Positions 1 through 10,261 of a stretch of DNA of 64,000 nucleotides are shown in pieces. Origin of the DNA: Trichobilharzia szidati (lineage: Eukaryota; Platyhelminthes; Trematoda; Strigeidida; Schistosomatidae). A program made the position numbers and the translations under genes. Numbering within the stretch: the first letter of the stretch is position 1; each line of letters starts with the position of its first letter. The notes beneath the pieces are model-generated. The model made no database searches. It was not told the DNA's origin and saw only the letters and a list, made by a program, of their open reading frames with translations. The stretch is taken from positions 89,224,020 through 89,288,019 of the forward strand of contig OX235272.1 of the NCBI GenBank assembly GCA_944472155.2, read 5' to 3'.

Positions 1-45
1 AGTCTGCGGTGGCCTACTGGAAATACTTTTCGGGATTCCTTATTA

Positions 46-534
46 GTTGGAGTATTTCATCATGAGCTGACATCGGTTAGAGAACCATTGGAAAACCTGC
101 AGGGAGTACTGGACAGCTGTACCGACCTAGCCTGGGACTCTTCTGCAGCGACTGGCCTTATCCAGGCAGTGACCTGGGGTTCTAATGGGAAGCTGTGACC
201 AGTAGGGTACAGCAGGTTGAAGGTGAGGCAGTAAGTCATCGAAGAAGACATTGAGAAGTGGTCACGCTATGTCATGAACTGACAAAAGTTGGAATTCATG
301 GGCCATCGGATCGTGTCCCAGTGCCTTAATGGTCGACGAGCTCACCTTGTAACCAGAATGTCCTGGGTTCGAACCCCGGTGGTGTGGGTGCGTACTGCTG
401 AGGAGTCCCAAACTAGGGCGAAACAGCTGTCCAGTACTCCCTGCAGGTTTTCCAATGGTTCTCTAACCAATGTCAGTTCATGATGAAATCCTTCAACCAA
501 ACAAACAAAATCTCTACAAAACCAATACTTGAAA
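46..534 (+). mobile_element. Hammerhead SINE, family b, inverted composite with TSD
   Basis: Retroposon of about 489 bp. It opens with an antisense copy of its own 3' end (about 50-150: inverted 'ggttctctaac' tail and antisense ribozyme), then a body with a tRNA-like head (B box GGGTTCGAACCCC at 366-378 region), a sense hammerhead (392-437) and the 3' tail 'caatggttctctaacc'. The flanks ATTCCTTATTA (35-45) and ATTCCTTACTA (535-545) differ at one base and read as an 11-bp target-site duplication, so the inverted composite inserted as one unit. Pol III transcription is inferred from the head. Non-coding: ORFs across it are incidental. Confidence 0.75.
392..437 (+). ncRNA. Hammerhead ribozyme (type I), intact core, SINE family b
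   Basis: Stem I is GTACTG (392-397) with CAGTAC (432-437). The core CTGAGGA (398-404) fits CUGANGA. Stem II is GTCC (405-408) with GGGC (416-419, one G-U pair), then GAAA (420-423). Stem III is the palindrome ACAGCTGT (423-430), followed by the cleavage-site C431 (a GUC triplet). All conserved catalytic nucleotides are present, so self-cleavage is predicted. The very short palindromic stem III matches the schistosome Sm-alpha hammerhead layout, which works best as a dimer or with tertiary contacts. Confidence 0.75.
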
Positions 535-545
535 ATTCCTTACTA

Positions 546-1084
546 ATTAGCATTTTTTTCAATAAAATTGTTGAATTAACTGTTACGTCAGTTGTAATAT
601 GGAATTCACAGAATTAATATATTGATTACCTTTTTTTAGTTCACAGCTACTAATCAATACCAAACAAGATATGAGCAAATACCATTCAAAGTTCATACAC
701 GATACCTATAATAATACTTTTTAATGAAGTCGTCTAAGTTATTGGATGAGGTATTTAGAGGAGTATATAAAGTTTTAGCCAGAAAAACAATTCAGTGGCT
801 AACTGTCATTCTAAAATTCTAAAATTAGAATAAATGAAAAAACTTAGACTTTTTAAAACTTACTACTTGTTAGTCGACTGTCGTGTTGTGTTCTCAATGA
901 CAGTGAGCTGGAGCTTTCTTCTTACTTGACTTACCGTATTCTGATGAAGCCTGTTTTGTCAAGTATGCCCATATCATCTGATTGTTTCCATTCTGGTTAA
1001 TTCTCAGTCGGACTGTTCCAAAATGAATAGCATTTTATCAGAAATTAGTCAGTGGTCCATTTGTCGAATGGTCTTAAGCTGTAT
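546..1084. other. Intergenic, no feature seen
   Basis: AT-rich sequence with no supported ORF, RNA or repeat boundary. Confidence 0.5.
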
Positions 1085-1970
1085 TATTATTATTGTTTCC
1101 TTTAATTCCTAGAGGAACATAGGGCTTCAGCCGTGCGTTTCCATTGCGTTCGGTTCTCTGCTAGAGTCTTCACCTGGCTCCACGTCTGCCCACACGTTTT
1201 CATCTCCTCTCCACATGACCTCCTCCAAGTCACCCTTGCACTGACGACCAACTCGCCGCTTCCCAATCGGGTTCCACTCGAGCAATGGCTTGTCTAGTGA
1301 TGTCACTTGATGGTTTCCTCAGAGTATGACCAGCCAATCCATCTCCATTTCTCCCTGCCTATTTGTTTCACAATCAGTTGCTGGTTGGTTCGCTCCCATA
1401 GATCTCTGTTGCTGATCTTTTCTGGCCGGTCAACTGATCTTGAGTATTGAGTGAAGACAACTGCTAATGAAGGTCTGCAGTTTGCTTGAGGTGCTCTTTG
1501 TGACACGCCAAGTCTCTGATCCGTATAGTAGTACTGACTTCACATTGGAGTTGAAAATCCCGATCTTATTTTTGATGCTGAGCAGTGCTGTTGAACTCCA
1601 CACAGACTTGAGAGTAGTGAAAGCTTGTCTTGCTTTTCCGATTCTTGCTTTGATATCCTCGTCAGTTCCACCTGTAGTTGGAACGATGCTTCCCAGGTAG
1701 GTAGTTAGATGAAGGAGGTTGTTTCTTTCAGGTTCCTTCCATTTATGCTGATTGCTGTCTGTTGTTGTTGTTGTTGGTGTTGGCCAGGAATCTTCATCAC
1801 CTCCGTTTTCTCTATGTTCACCTGGAGTCCTATCTTTGATGCTTCTTCTGCCAACTTGTTACTTTTCACTTGCATATCTTCCAGTTTGTGGGAAATCAGA
1901 CATATGTAATCGGCGAAGTTCAGATCCTCCAAGTTTTTTGTGTGAGTCCATCTTATGCCTGTTTCATCAG
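1085..1970 (-). pseudogene. LINE (RTE/SR-type) 3' fragment, degenerate
   Basis: 3' part of a non-LTR reverse transcriptase on the minus strand, running from the RT catalytic box to the 3' end. Translating 1932 to 1705 gives an RT motif read as FADYICLIS, in which the second catalytic Asp of FADD is Tyr, followed by 'EEASKIGLQVNIEKTEV'. Further on, frames give 'WPEKISNRDLWERTNQ' and 'RKWRWIG', the conserved C-terminal region of this family. Frameshifts separate these blocks. The 3' end abuts a short ATT-rich tail near 1083-1094. This is the commonest LINE family in the window (also at 3.3, 10.3, 13.4, 16.5, 40.1 and 42.2 kb). Inactive. Confidence 0.75.
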
Positions 1971-2289
1971 GTCTTAAGCTGAATCCCTCCCAAATTGTCA
2001 GATTGTCAATTTCACTTTAATACACAAACGTGATTCACATGGAGTAGTTTATTCTCATCATCCTTGTATCGTGGATGGTACTGATTTCGAGTGTTAAATA
2101 TCTTGGACTGTGTATTTCCTCTGAACTTCCCTCGTCTTTCCAAATCATGTTAATTTCGAAAAGGATATTTCATTTAACCTTCTACATAAGGAAGTTACGA
2201 CTGTCTGGTATCACTCAGTCTGTATTTTTATAGTTTGTTAGTTCTTGTATTCTACCTGTTGTTCTTTATTGCCCATCCCTAAATCGGGT

Positions 2290-2605
2290 CGCGTGTGGGG
2301 ACAAGTACTAGCCGAAGACATTGGCTAGGGGTCGCGCTATGTCGTGAATTGGCAGAAGTTGGAACTCATGGGCCATTGGATCGGGTCCCAGTGGCTTAAT
2401 GCTTTACGAGCTTGCCTTGTAACCAGAAGGTCCTGGGTTCGAACCCTGTTGGTGAGTGCGTACTGCTGAAAAGTCCCAAACTAGGACGAAACAGCTGTCC
2501 AGTACTCCCAGCTGGTTTTCCAATGGTTCTCTAACCAATGTCAGCTCATGATGAAATCCTGTAACCCAACATTCAAATCCTTACAAACCAACACCCGTAA
2601 ATCTT
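2290..2605 (+). mobile_element. Hammerhead SINE, family b
   Basis: Body with a tRNA-like head (A-box-like 'cccagtggcttaatg', B box GGGTTCGAACCC near 2434-2446), ribozyme and tail. The 5' antisense part is missing. The hammerhead (2460-2505) keeps stems I, II and III and GAAA, but its core reads CTGAAAA, so the essential G8 is A and cleavage should be lost. Confidence 0.7.
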
Positions 2606-2609
2606 TCCT

Positions 2610-2990
2610 GGGCTATCTAAAAATGACTTTGTTACACTGCGAAGGGCACTAAAAGCTGTCAGTAAGGGGAGTGAGATACTGCTAAACCATCTTGTTAATA
2701 CTATTGTAGGTAGATAGCTTGACTCATAAAATAAATTAACGAATATCATATTGTTAGAATGAGAGGATTCTGTCTATACACAACTCTCCCCTTGCATCTC
2801 ATCAGGTAGAACTAAAAGTAGTGTTAAAAGACTTTAAGCTCAGATGACTACGATAATACTTTATTTGGAACGCATTTTATGTGATGGGAAATATCTTAGA
2901 TATGAAACTGCTAACTTACTGTCACAGAGTAAGTAAACGGATCTTCTTATTCTTTCTGTCACTAATATTATTATTACTATTGTCGAAAAT
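2610..2990 (+). repeat. Dispersed repeat, paralogue of the Merlin-bearing copy at 30.6-31.8 kb
   Basis: Shares 'gactttgttacactgc', 'aagctgtcagtaa', 'ccttgcatctcatca' and 'gtaagtaaacgg' with 30640-30938 and 31709-31830. This copy lacks the Merlin insertion, so it serves as a paralogous empty site. Nature of the repeat unknown; no coding signal recognised. Confidence 0.6.
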
Positions 2991-3299
2991 AAACATCTGA
3001 TCCCAATAATTCATGAAGAATTATCCTTGGTTTCACCGGCTGTGAACCCATGGCATAATCTTGAAGCACTGGAGTGTTGGTTTTCTATAGTCTTCAGCTA
3101 TGAACACCTGTGACTTTAAAATAAGAAGTAAACGCGTAACTGTCCATTATGAAGGCAGGTATTTTATCTTCTGACTGTCATATGCCTGCTATTGTCCATC
3201 TACAACATAATCCAGCCTCATTCAAACTGTTTGCATTTCAGTGAGGTAAAGCCATGCCGAAATTAGTGGAGCTCTGACAAAAACTCTAAGTGAATAATT

Positions 3300-4235
3300 C
3301 AACTATTCAACAGAGAGAAAACAGAAGTAGGTGATGAAGATTCCTGGCCAACAGCAACAGCAACAGCGTCGGTAGCACAGTGATTAGGACTCTCGTCGAA
3401 CATGCACATGGGCCGGGGTTCGATCCCCTGCCGACGCACACCTGATATCTATGGTTGGCCTGCAAAATTTGGGCTACCGATGTCACATGCTGAAAATTCC
3501 ATACCTGTACTAAAAACTACGTGTGGCATCAAGCTGTAATAAAAAAAAACAACAGACGACAATCAGTATAAATGGGAGAAATCTGAAAGAAGCAACCTCC
3601 TTTACCTACCTATCTACCTATCTGGGAAGCATCGTCCAAACTACAGACAGATGAAACTGATGAGGATATCAAAGCAACGAGGATCGGGAAAGCAAGACAA
3701 GCTTTCATTTCTTCCAAGTCTGTGTGGAGAGCAACAACACTCAGCATCAAAAATAAGATTCGGATTTTCAACTTCAATGTGAAATCAGTGCTCCCTTTTA
3801 TACAAATGAGAGACTTGACACCATGTCACGAAGAGCACATTGAACAAAATACACACCTTCATCAACAGCTGTCTTCGATCAATACTCAAGATCAGATGGC
3901 CAGAAAAGATCAGCAACAGAGAGGGATCTCTGGCAATGAGCGAACCAACCCATCAGGAACCAATTGTGCAACAAATATGTAGGAAGAAATGGAGGTGGAT
4001 TGGCCATACTCTGAGGAAACCATCAAGTGACATCATTAGACAAGCCATAGCTCGAGTGGAACCCAAAAGGGAAGCGGCGAGTTGTTCGTCAGTGCAAGGG
4101 TGACTTGGAGGAGGTCATGTGAAGAAGGGATGAAAGCATGTGGGCAGACTTGGAGCCAGGTGAAAACCTTATCAGAGGGCAGAACACAATGGAGACGTGT
4201 GGCCCTATGTTCCTCTAGGAATCAAAGGAAAAATA
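3300..4235 (+). pseudogene. LINE (RTE/SR-type) 3' fragment, plus strand
   Basis: Same family as 1085-1970 but on the plus strand. Pieces translate to 'VMKIPGQQQQQ', 'INGRNLKEATSFTYL', 'DEDIKATRIGKARQAF', 'KNKIRIFN', 'INSCLRSILKIRWPEKIS' and 'KWRWIGHTLRKPSSDI', spread over shifted frames. The RT core itself is absent. A SINE (3366-3551) sits inside the CAA-rich stretch, flanked by CAACAG on both sides. The 3' end is 'gaatcaaagg' followed by a short AAT tail (about 4230-4244). Dead copy. Confidence 0.75.
3366..3551 (+). mobile_element. tRNA-derived SINE, family d (no ribozyme)
   Basis: Head 'gcgtcggtagcacag' with B box GGGTTCGATCCC (near 3417-3428). The 3' part reads 'ctgaaaattccatacc' and ends in an A-rich run. 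Inserted in a LINE with a CAACAG duplication. No hammerhead core is present. Confidence 0.7.
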
Positions 4236-4381
4236 ATAATAATATTTCTTTGGGTTTCAAGTTGGCTTCAAGCTTCAGCCTTGAAGTTTCAGTAGCAATA
4301 GTCTTTTAACGACAGAAGATAAACGAAGTTCTACATATTTATTTCCCTTAATGAATCTGAATAAAGGAAGAATAACAGTCT

Positions 4382-4905
4382 TTGGAGAATAAAATGGTAC
4401 TACCATTTATTTATCGTTGGCTTCTCATCATCTGCTTACAGCTCACAGATATTATTAAGTATATCTACAGAAATGTCACAAGATCGTTCAAAATTATCAA
4501 AAGGCGAAAGAGTTCATCCCTCCTTAAGTTTGCTGAAGCAATCTCCATCAAGTGCCTGAAACTCGATTTCTGTATTCAGAAAGAAGCGGTTATCAGTAGT
4601 CTTTCCTTTCCTATCCTGGTAACTGGATGTTTTCACCCTCTCTTTCATTTGATTACATAGTGCCGAAAGTTTCCATTGTGTATGATTATTATTGTTTGGG
4701 ATAAAGTGTTTATTATTACTATTATATATATTATTACTGTATGCATATACCGATTGATTGATTTTTTGCTTAAAAATGAACTCAGTGCAAGTATATTAAA
4801 AGTTTTTCTGTAGATATACTTAAAAATGTCTTTGGGCTGTAAGCAAGCAGCTGATGAGAAGCCAACGAAATAAACAATGATGGTACCATTTTATTCTGCA
4901 AAAAC
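4382..4905 (+). mobile_element. Penelope-like element (PLE) 3' fragment with inverted terminal arms
   Basis: About 60-bp arms at 4387-4443 and 4838-4898 are inverted copies, with a second inverted pair at about 4455-4475 and 4808-4830. Between them 4382-4660 encodes a decayed PLE C-terminus ('AEAISIKCLKL', 'FCIQKEAVISSLSFP'), which aligns by eye with 'AEALVIQKLKP...CIQKKYVQPLSLPW' in the copy at 18.8 kb. Inverted flanking repeats are typical of PLEs. The right arm carries a minimal hammerhead. Confidence 0.6.
4847..4899 (+). ncRNA. Minimal hammerhead ribozyme of a PLE
   Basis: Stem I is GCAG (4847-4850) with CTGC (4896-4899). Core CTGATGA (4851-4857) and GAAA (4867-4870) are intact. Stem III is A-rich and ends in a palindrome centred on GGTACC. 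Stem II is almost absent (one G-C pair). This matches the minimalist hammerheads reported in metazoan PLEs. The mirrored copy in the left arm (about 4388-4436, minus) has lost C3 and has GATA for GAAA. Confidence 0.55.
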
Positions 4906-5304
4906 TGTTGTTCTTGCTTTATTCAGATAAGCGAAGTGTTAACGTACCTTTTTATTACGGAAAAACACATCATATTTGTACATTTTCAACCACATTAATA
5001 GTCAGCTAGGTTAGCGGACAATAAACTGTTCTGATTGGTTGGCAACTGGCCCAACGTTAAGCAGAAGTATGAAAAGTTGTCCAATGAAATTATTTCCAGA
5101 CCACAACGTAAACTAGATTCAGACTCGAGGAATAAACACTTCTAACCCTTAGCCGCTCACTTAAAATGTCGATTTCAACTTTTGGCCACATCCTATCATC
5201 TATATAGCACACTTCATAGTATTATTCTCTTTTACGGGATGAGGTTACTAGCCTCAATATTCCTTTTTTCCCAGGCTTTCCATCATCTACGAGACGTTTA
5301 GGAG

Positions 5305-5379
5305 TTCATCGATAGAGGGTCAAATCACGGACCACATGAGACGTGGTTGGAGAGTATTCTACCGCTGAACTACCAACGC
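5305..5379 (-). pseudogene. tRNA-Gly-like sequence
   Basis: The minus strand reads GCGTTGGTAGTTCAGC then GGTAGAATACTCTCC, close to the 5' half and A box of eukaryotic tRNA-Gly. The 3' half is poor: the B box reads GTGATTTGACCC and the acceptor stem does not close. Best read as a tRNA pseudogene or a tRNA-Gly-derived SINE head. Confidence 0.45.
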
Positions 5380-5590
5380 GGTTGCCCACGTTCATTTCCC
5401 CTAAAATCAGATGACACAATTGGTTCGAAGTTTTCTTGGGATCTTGAAACTGAATTCTCATTATCACTACCTGAAATAATCGTAAATGAATAGTAATAGT
5501 AGATTTCAATAGTTTTATTTTTGAACTGATTGATTCACACGTGCAAACTGTAGAGGTGCTTCATTCAATTCTACTACTTACTTATCAGCA

Positions 5591-6500
5591 GTGAAAAAAA
5601 ATCGCCACTACTCACTTTCAAGAGGGTCTTTCTCCTGCAAGAAACTACTCACCCAGCATGTGAAAGACAAAGCTGTCGCATTAGGCCACTTCAACATGCA
5701 TATACAAGTTCACTTGCTCTTGTGGAGCTTAGTACATTGGCCGTACCATGCGCCGGCTTGTAAAACGCGCGCGGGAACACTATCCAGCATGGTTAGCAAA
5801 GGGAGAACGCAAAGGGGTATACATTTCGATAACAGAACATCTGGTGAATTCTGGACATTCAGGCCCATTTGAAAAGTCCTTCAAAGCCATATATTCGAGA
5901 TCCGATCCAACATACCAAAGGGAGTGAAATCAAGACACCTAGGAATAGCTGAAGCACTGGCGATCCAAAAACCCAAACCTACCCTGTGTCCAAAAAAACT
6001 TACGTTAAACCGTTATCCCTACTGTGGTCATCATGAAAAGTCAGTCTCACCAATAATGATTATCCTTTAAACTTTCTTGTCTAACCTTCCCGTTTATTTG
6101 TTATATTTACCTTTTAAATCCCGATCTGCATTGTTAGATTTGGTTACTGTTTTTATCTTTATATGTCCAAAACTCCTACCCATTTCTTTAATACTAACTC
6201 CTTAACCCGTCATTATACAAACTGACTAGCTTTCTAGTAATTATAATCCTATTTTGTCTTTTCTACCCGATCGTCCTGATTAGTAAACGTTGCAATTTTT
6301 AATTTGACCTTTGACCTGAAATATTTCTAGAATAGTGCCACTACCTATCTTCTGTTTATTACACTTAGTGATCTTATTAATCTGACCTCTGACCGGAAAT
6401 AATTCCGGGAATTTTCCCACACATTCAATATAAATACACGAATGTACAGCCTAGTTGATGACTTCGTCGAAAAGAAAATTTTCTTCATACAACTGGTTCC
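5591..6500 (+). pseudogene. PLE (GIY-YIG type) 3' fragment
   Basis: Coding pieces in several frames match the GIY-YIG region of the copy at 18.8 kb: 'SRGSFSCKKLLTQHVKDKA', 'SITEHLVNSGHSGPFEKS' and 'EALAIQKPKPTLC'. The YIG motif itself is garbled by frameshifts. The 3' untranslated part (6050-6500) matches the arms at 18376-18800 and 19500-19900, including 'gaatgtacagcctagttg'. Non-functional. Confidence 0.65.
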
Positions 6501-6537
6501 CTTGATAAATTTCGATAAAGAAAGGAAGACGAAATTT

Positions 6538-6584
6538 GCAGTATAAAATGATATCATTCTATTTCACAGGTTCTCATCAGCTGC
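6538..6584 (-). ncRNA. Minimal PLE hammerhead, left arm
   Basis: Mirror of the right-arm motif: stem I strands at 6581-6584 and 6538-6541, core at 6574-6580 (TCATCAG on plus), long stem III containing ATGATATCAT. Core residues intact. Confidence 0.5.
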
Positions 6585-7293
6585 AGAATACCTGAAATTA
6601 CAATGGTTATATAAATGATAATAACATACTTTAATGTTTGAGTAGTAGTAGAGAAGAGATAAAATTGACGCATCCAAAAAAGAATGAAAGCATTACAATT
6701 TTTAGTTTAAGTTTTCATCATCAATTTATACACTTTCAAAGTTGAAAAGAGGGGGGAGGGGTAAGACAGAAAACAGAAAATACTGATTAGCAGAAACAGT
6801 GTTAGCTAGTAGGTTCACATAGCAACTCCAAACAACAAAGGCGGTTACAGTTTATGAGATTAAGATTTGTTCAGTGAGTTGAGATCACTGAATCAGATGA
6901 CTAACTAATATAATCGAAATCAAAATTCAGTTACCAAGGTAGTGAGAGGTTTGATTTGATTTTTGATTTTGATTAGTCATCTAATTCAGTGATCTCAACT
7001 CACTGAGCAAATCTCAATCTTATAAACTGTAACCGCCTTTGTTGTTTGGAGTTGCTATGTGAACCTACAAGCTAACACTGTTTCTGTTAATCAATTTTTC
7101 TGTTTTCTGTCTTACCCCTCCCCCTCTTTTCAACTCTGAAAGTGTATAAATTGATGATGATAACTTCAACTAAAAATTGTAATGCTTTCATTCTTTTTTG
7201 GATGCGTCAATTTTATCTCTTCTCTACTACTACTACTCAAACATTAAAGTATGTTATTATCATTTATATAACCATTGTAATTTCAGGTATTCT

Positions 7294-7340
7294 GCAGCTG
7301 ATGAGAACCTGTGAAATAGAATGATATCATTTTATACTGC
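7294..7340 (+). ncRNA. Minimal PLE hammerhead, right arm
   Basis: Stem I GCAG (7294-7297) with CTGC (7337-7340). Core CTGATGA (7298-7304) and GAAA (7313-7316). Stem III is about nine pairs, closed by the palindrome AATGATATCATT, then U16.1 (7335) and H17 = A (7336). Stem II is essentially missing, so monomer activity may be weak. Confidence 0.55.
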
Positions 7341-7366
7341 AAATTTCGTCTTCCTTTCTTTATCAA

Positions 7367-7794
7367 AATTTTCTTCGCTGCAACCGTCTTTTTTATAATT
7401 CCTATGATCCAATGTGTATATTCAGTGTCTTTTTCCTTAAAAACTCTCTCAGCTATAAATTATCTGTCTTTACATGATGGAAACCTCTCACCTAAAACAG
7501 TAGTTCTTACTAGTCAGATAGAGGTAATCTAAACACGAAATGGCTGTTCTGTTCATCTTGTTCTGAGGTCATCAAACTCAGCCGATCATTTCACAGGGGG
7601 CGAATCAGCTGAGACTCTGGTTATTGGCTTCAAACTCCTCACATCAGGCGGTTGTATGCGCCATCATACTAATTTTCTGGGTTTCTTGATGAACATTTAT
7701 AGTACTAAACATATCATGTGTTGTGATCGGAAATATTTTTGTTTTGATTCCGTCAATTTTACTCTTTTACTCTCAGTTTTACACTTTGCTCTCC
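7367..7794. other. Intergenic, no feature seen
   Basis: AT-rich, no ORF or repeat boundary that can be supported. Confidence 0.4.
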
Positions 7795-7995
7795 AACCAC
7801 GCATGTGGTCCGGGGTTCGATCCCCGGCCACCGACGCACTCCTTTACCTCGCTAAGCCAGTAATAGGACTGGTAAAGAGGGAAGGTTGGGCATGAGGCTA
7901 GCAACCCCATCCCGTTAAAATAAGCACCACTGCTACCGAAACTTCAAAGCTCTAGATTGAAGCCGTATGTTCCACCGGGAACGCAAAGGAAGAAA
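7795..7995 (+). mobile_element. tRNA-like SINE fragment, family e
   Basis: Starts inside a tRNA-like head (B box GGGGTTCGATCCCC near 7811-7824). The body 'gaggctagcaacccc...gaaacttcaaag...atgttccac' recurs at 9059-9255 and 56690-56820. No hammerhead core. Confidence 0.55.
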
Positions 7996-8184
7996 AAAAC
8001 TCTTCGTTTTATTAAGATGGATTGATTTTTGTCTTGTTTTTTCACTTAAGCCAAATTGTTATTTTGTTGTCTTAAAGGTTATTTTGTAAGGGAAAGTAAT
8101 TTTGAAACACAGTAATATGCTCATATAATGATTGGGAATTAAAATAATGCTTCCACTTAAATAATATTATAACTATCATTTGTA

Positions 8185-9015
8185 ATTATTATTCCGTTAG
8201 GCTCCGAGTGGGAAATAAAGCTTCAACAGCCCATCTACATCTTGTCCTGTCCTCCACAGTCCTCTTTACACGACTCCACGATAACCGATAAGCTCTCTTC
8301 CCTTCATAAGATCCCTACCATGTCACAGTCGGATCCGTGCCCAACTCGTAATTTTCCATTAGGGGTTCTACTTGACGCCCTACGTGGCGCGTGATGTCAC
8401 ACAACGGTTTTGTTAGCGTATGTCCGATCCACCTCTATTTTCTTCTGCATATTTGTTGATCAATATGTTCTTGGTTGGTTTCTCGGCTGTCAGAGTTCCT
8501 TGTTGCTTATTCTTTATGGCTGACTATATGATCTTCAATATGCAACGAAGACAGAAGTTGATTAATGTCTACAGACTGCTGGGAATGCTTTTCGTTATGT
8601 GTGCGTGAAGTCTCTGAATCATACAGTGCTATAAATCCAAATTTTGTACTTTATGCTGCGTGCAGAAGATTTCCACAGTGATTTCAGATAAATGAAGGTC
8701 CTTCTTACTCTTCCGATCCTTGTTCTGACATCCTCATCAGTACTGTCTATAGTTAGATCTATGCTACCCAGTTAAGTGAAGGTAGTGATGTCTTCCAAAT
8801 TCCTCCCGTTGACAGTGATTGGTGTTTGTTGTTGTTATTGTTGGTCGTTTGGTGTCAACATCAACGTCTGTCCTGTCTATGTTCACCTGAATTCCTATCT
8901 TTTCTGCCTACCTCTTCTGCAAATTTGTTGATTTTCACCTCTAGGTCTTCGAGTTTGTGTGGCACTAGTCCTAAGTCATGCACAAAGCTCAGGTCTTTTA
9001 GAGTATTTTAGTTGG
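8185..9015 (-). pseudogene. LINE 3' fragment, divergent subfamily
   Basis: The minus strand gives scattered LINE C-terminal pieces such as 'QQICRRK', 'RWIGHTLTKPLCDI' and 'TVEDRTRCRWAVEALF', related to but clearly diverged from the family at 1085-1970. Its 3' end near 8185 has an ATTATTATT tail. Relatives: 14.2-15.2 kb, 16915-17165 and 53465-53810. Dead. Confidence 0.6.
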
Positions 9016-9058
9016 CCAGACTTATTTTCTTCCTCTCATTCTCCATGTTTCAATAGTA

Positions 9059-9255
9059 AAATGCTTATTAGCTACTCTGGAGATCCTAGTTCGATTCCCA
9101 ACTGACGCAGACCTAAATGTCAAGTAGTTTATTAGCCGGTATTAAGCCACCAAAACAGCAAGGATGAGGGGTGAGAAAAACACCACAGCTAATGAAACTT
9201 CAAAACCTGGAGCTCCATGTTCCACTCCGAAGGTAGGGAATAAAAATCACATTTT
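9059..9255 (+). mobile_element. SINE fragment, family e
   Basis: Decayed copy: 'gttcgattccc' B-box remnant near 9092, then the family e body ending 'atgttccactccgaagg'. Confidence 0.45.
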
Positions 9256-10261
9256 ACAGTTTTATAGATACACAGTATTTGTAAAGAATAACTGATAGCG
9301 ACAACAACGATGTTTATATACCTGTAGACACTGTTTAAGAAGGTAAATTCCTTGTACATCTAAATGTGTGAACGAGTATGCTCGCTTTACATCAAGCTAT
9401 CGTATACTTTTTATACTGATCATAGAATCCGATACTGTAAAGCAAAATAAGTTCACTGACTGTCCGCTACAAAATTCAGTCGAATATCGACCGATTTCCT
9501 TTTTTTTACTTCACTTTGTGCTGGTAAATTTCATTTCCGGCATAGACTAGAGTCTTTATTTTTGATGACTTTAATGAATTCACCTCATTTATACAGGTTT
9601 AAATACCCTTTTATTTATGAGAATATGGAAAGGGAGAATTGTCGGCATTTAATAGAACATTTCCTAATTTTATTGAAAATGCGAAGAGTCGTTGTTTGAT
9701 CATAAATAATATTCATTGAAACAATTAAAACAATTTAATTAATTAAATTTACTATTTGACATTTAATACTTTAACTAACTTTTAATAAAATAATCGTTAA
9801 GGAGGCATATTTGAATAGACAGACTTTCAAATGAAATTTTAACCGGTATAGTGTATGATAGTTGTAATTTGTCCCCTTTAAAGATGTTCTAAAATAATAG
9901 TAGCATTATTGTGTACATTAGGGAAATGGCAATTGTAACGAAAAGTTTAATCGTGACGGTTTTCAGATTAGTGGTTCAGTAGTTGTCGAAAAAATGGACT
10001 GTCTACTGAGGAGCTCAACTGCCAACCAAGTAAAGCTTTCATGATTTTTCAGGTATGTGAGTTGTATGTAAATGTCTGCTCGCTGTCATCACACTAGTCG
10101 TCGAATCTTTCCAATGTACATACAAAAGATGTAACTTGTTTAAGCTAATTTGTAGTCACCGTTGATTGATTGTAGTAACGCAATAATTATTTGAAAACTC
10201 CATCCTGAACGGTATAATTACAAGATTGATACTTATTTGGATGTTTCAGCCAACTTTGTAC
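9256..10261. other. Intergenic, no feature seen
   Basis: AT-rich sequence without a supported gene or repeat. Confidence 0.4.

Larger units (their letters stand above)
6514..7366. repeat. Long near-perfect inverted repeat (palindrome), PLE terminal repeats
   Basis: The left arm (about 6514-6904) and right arm (about 6972-7366) are near-identical inverted copies with a spacer of about 67 bp. Only scattered mismatches and small indels are seen over about 390 bp. Each arm has a minimal hammerhead (6538-6584 minus; 7294-7340 plus), which identifies the arms as PLE terminal repeats placed head to head. ORFs here are incidental. Read-through transcripts would fold into a long hairpin. Confidence 0.8.
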
